Shown in pieces: positions 12,965 through 12,979 of a stretch of DNA of 12,979 bases (the first letter of the stretch is position 1; every line of letters begins with the position of its first letter). The stretch comes from CAZBWE01 sp964568985. GTDB taxonomy: Bacteria; Planctomycetota; Phycisphaerae; Sedimentisphaerales; Anaerobacaceae. The translations under genes were made by a program, and so were the position numbers. The notes below the pieces were generated by a model that saw only the letters and a list, made by a program, of their open reading frames with translations, was not told the origin of the DNA and did no database searches. The stretch lies in NCBI GenBank assembly GCA_964568985.1, contig CAZMSP010000060.1:1-12979 (forward strand). The letters run 5' to 3'.

Positions 12965-12979
12965 AGATGGCAGGGTAAA

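Overview
The window reads as a piece of a bacterial chromosome, most likely an anaerobic or sediment-type member of the Planctomycetota (Phycisphaerae-like). This placement is an inference. It rests on intergenic DNA packed with short modular word repeats, a formyltransferase of the 'GGEGM.GH.VHEA' type, an Fe-S flavoprotein, and a housekeeping order (rpmI-rplT-pheS without infC or pheT beside it). There is no rRNA, tRNA, CRISPR array, transposase, integrase or phage gene.

Left part (1-4650, all genes on the minus strand). A serine hydroxymethyltransferase gene (glyA) with its own promoter is followed by a MutT-family predicted phosphoesterase, a membrane-anchored PsbP/DcrB-like protein of unknown role and a small DUF4405-like two-helix membrane protein. 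Spacings of 47 and 69 nt join the first three, and the fourth lies 107 nt further on. Beyond them lies repeat-rich DNA carrying two near-identical copies of a 32-residue single-pass membrane miniprotein gene and, between the copies, a 105-residue hypothetical protein.

Middle (4651-7174, plus strand). A 511-nt intergenic repeat cluster precedes an A/T-rich gene for an aminoglycoside-phosphotransferase-like kinase with an altered catalytic loop. Its stop codon is followed by three closely packed hairpins, two of which have complementary loops. An SGNH/GDSL lipoprotein hydrolase with its own promoter comes next.

Right-middle (7355-9617, plus strand). A good sigma-70-type promoter starts a translation cluster: ribosomal proteins L35 and L20, phenylalanyl-tRNA synthetase alpha, and the ArfB-type ribosome-rescue hydrolase. 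A hairpin sits between L35 and L20. A 21-bp tandem repeat fills the L20-pheS gap up to the pheS start codon.

Right part (9650-12979). A small four-cysteine protein with its own promoter and an Fe-S flavoprotein lie on the minus strand. A zinc-ribbon coiled-coil protein and an RNase HI-PurN fusion gene follow on the plus strand. The fusion's N-terminal tip and inter-domain linker are both encoded by the dispersed repeats, and its last codons and stop lie in a perfect 17-bp inverted repeat, so intergenic repeats appear to have entered coding sequence.

The best candidates for something undescribed are the duplicated membrane miniprotein, the three-hairpin RNA element at 6205-6279, and the repeat-linked RNase HI-PurN fusion.
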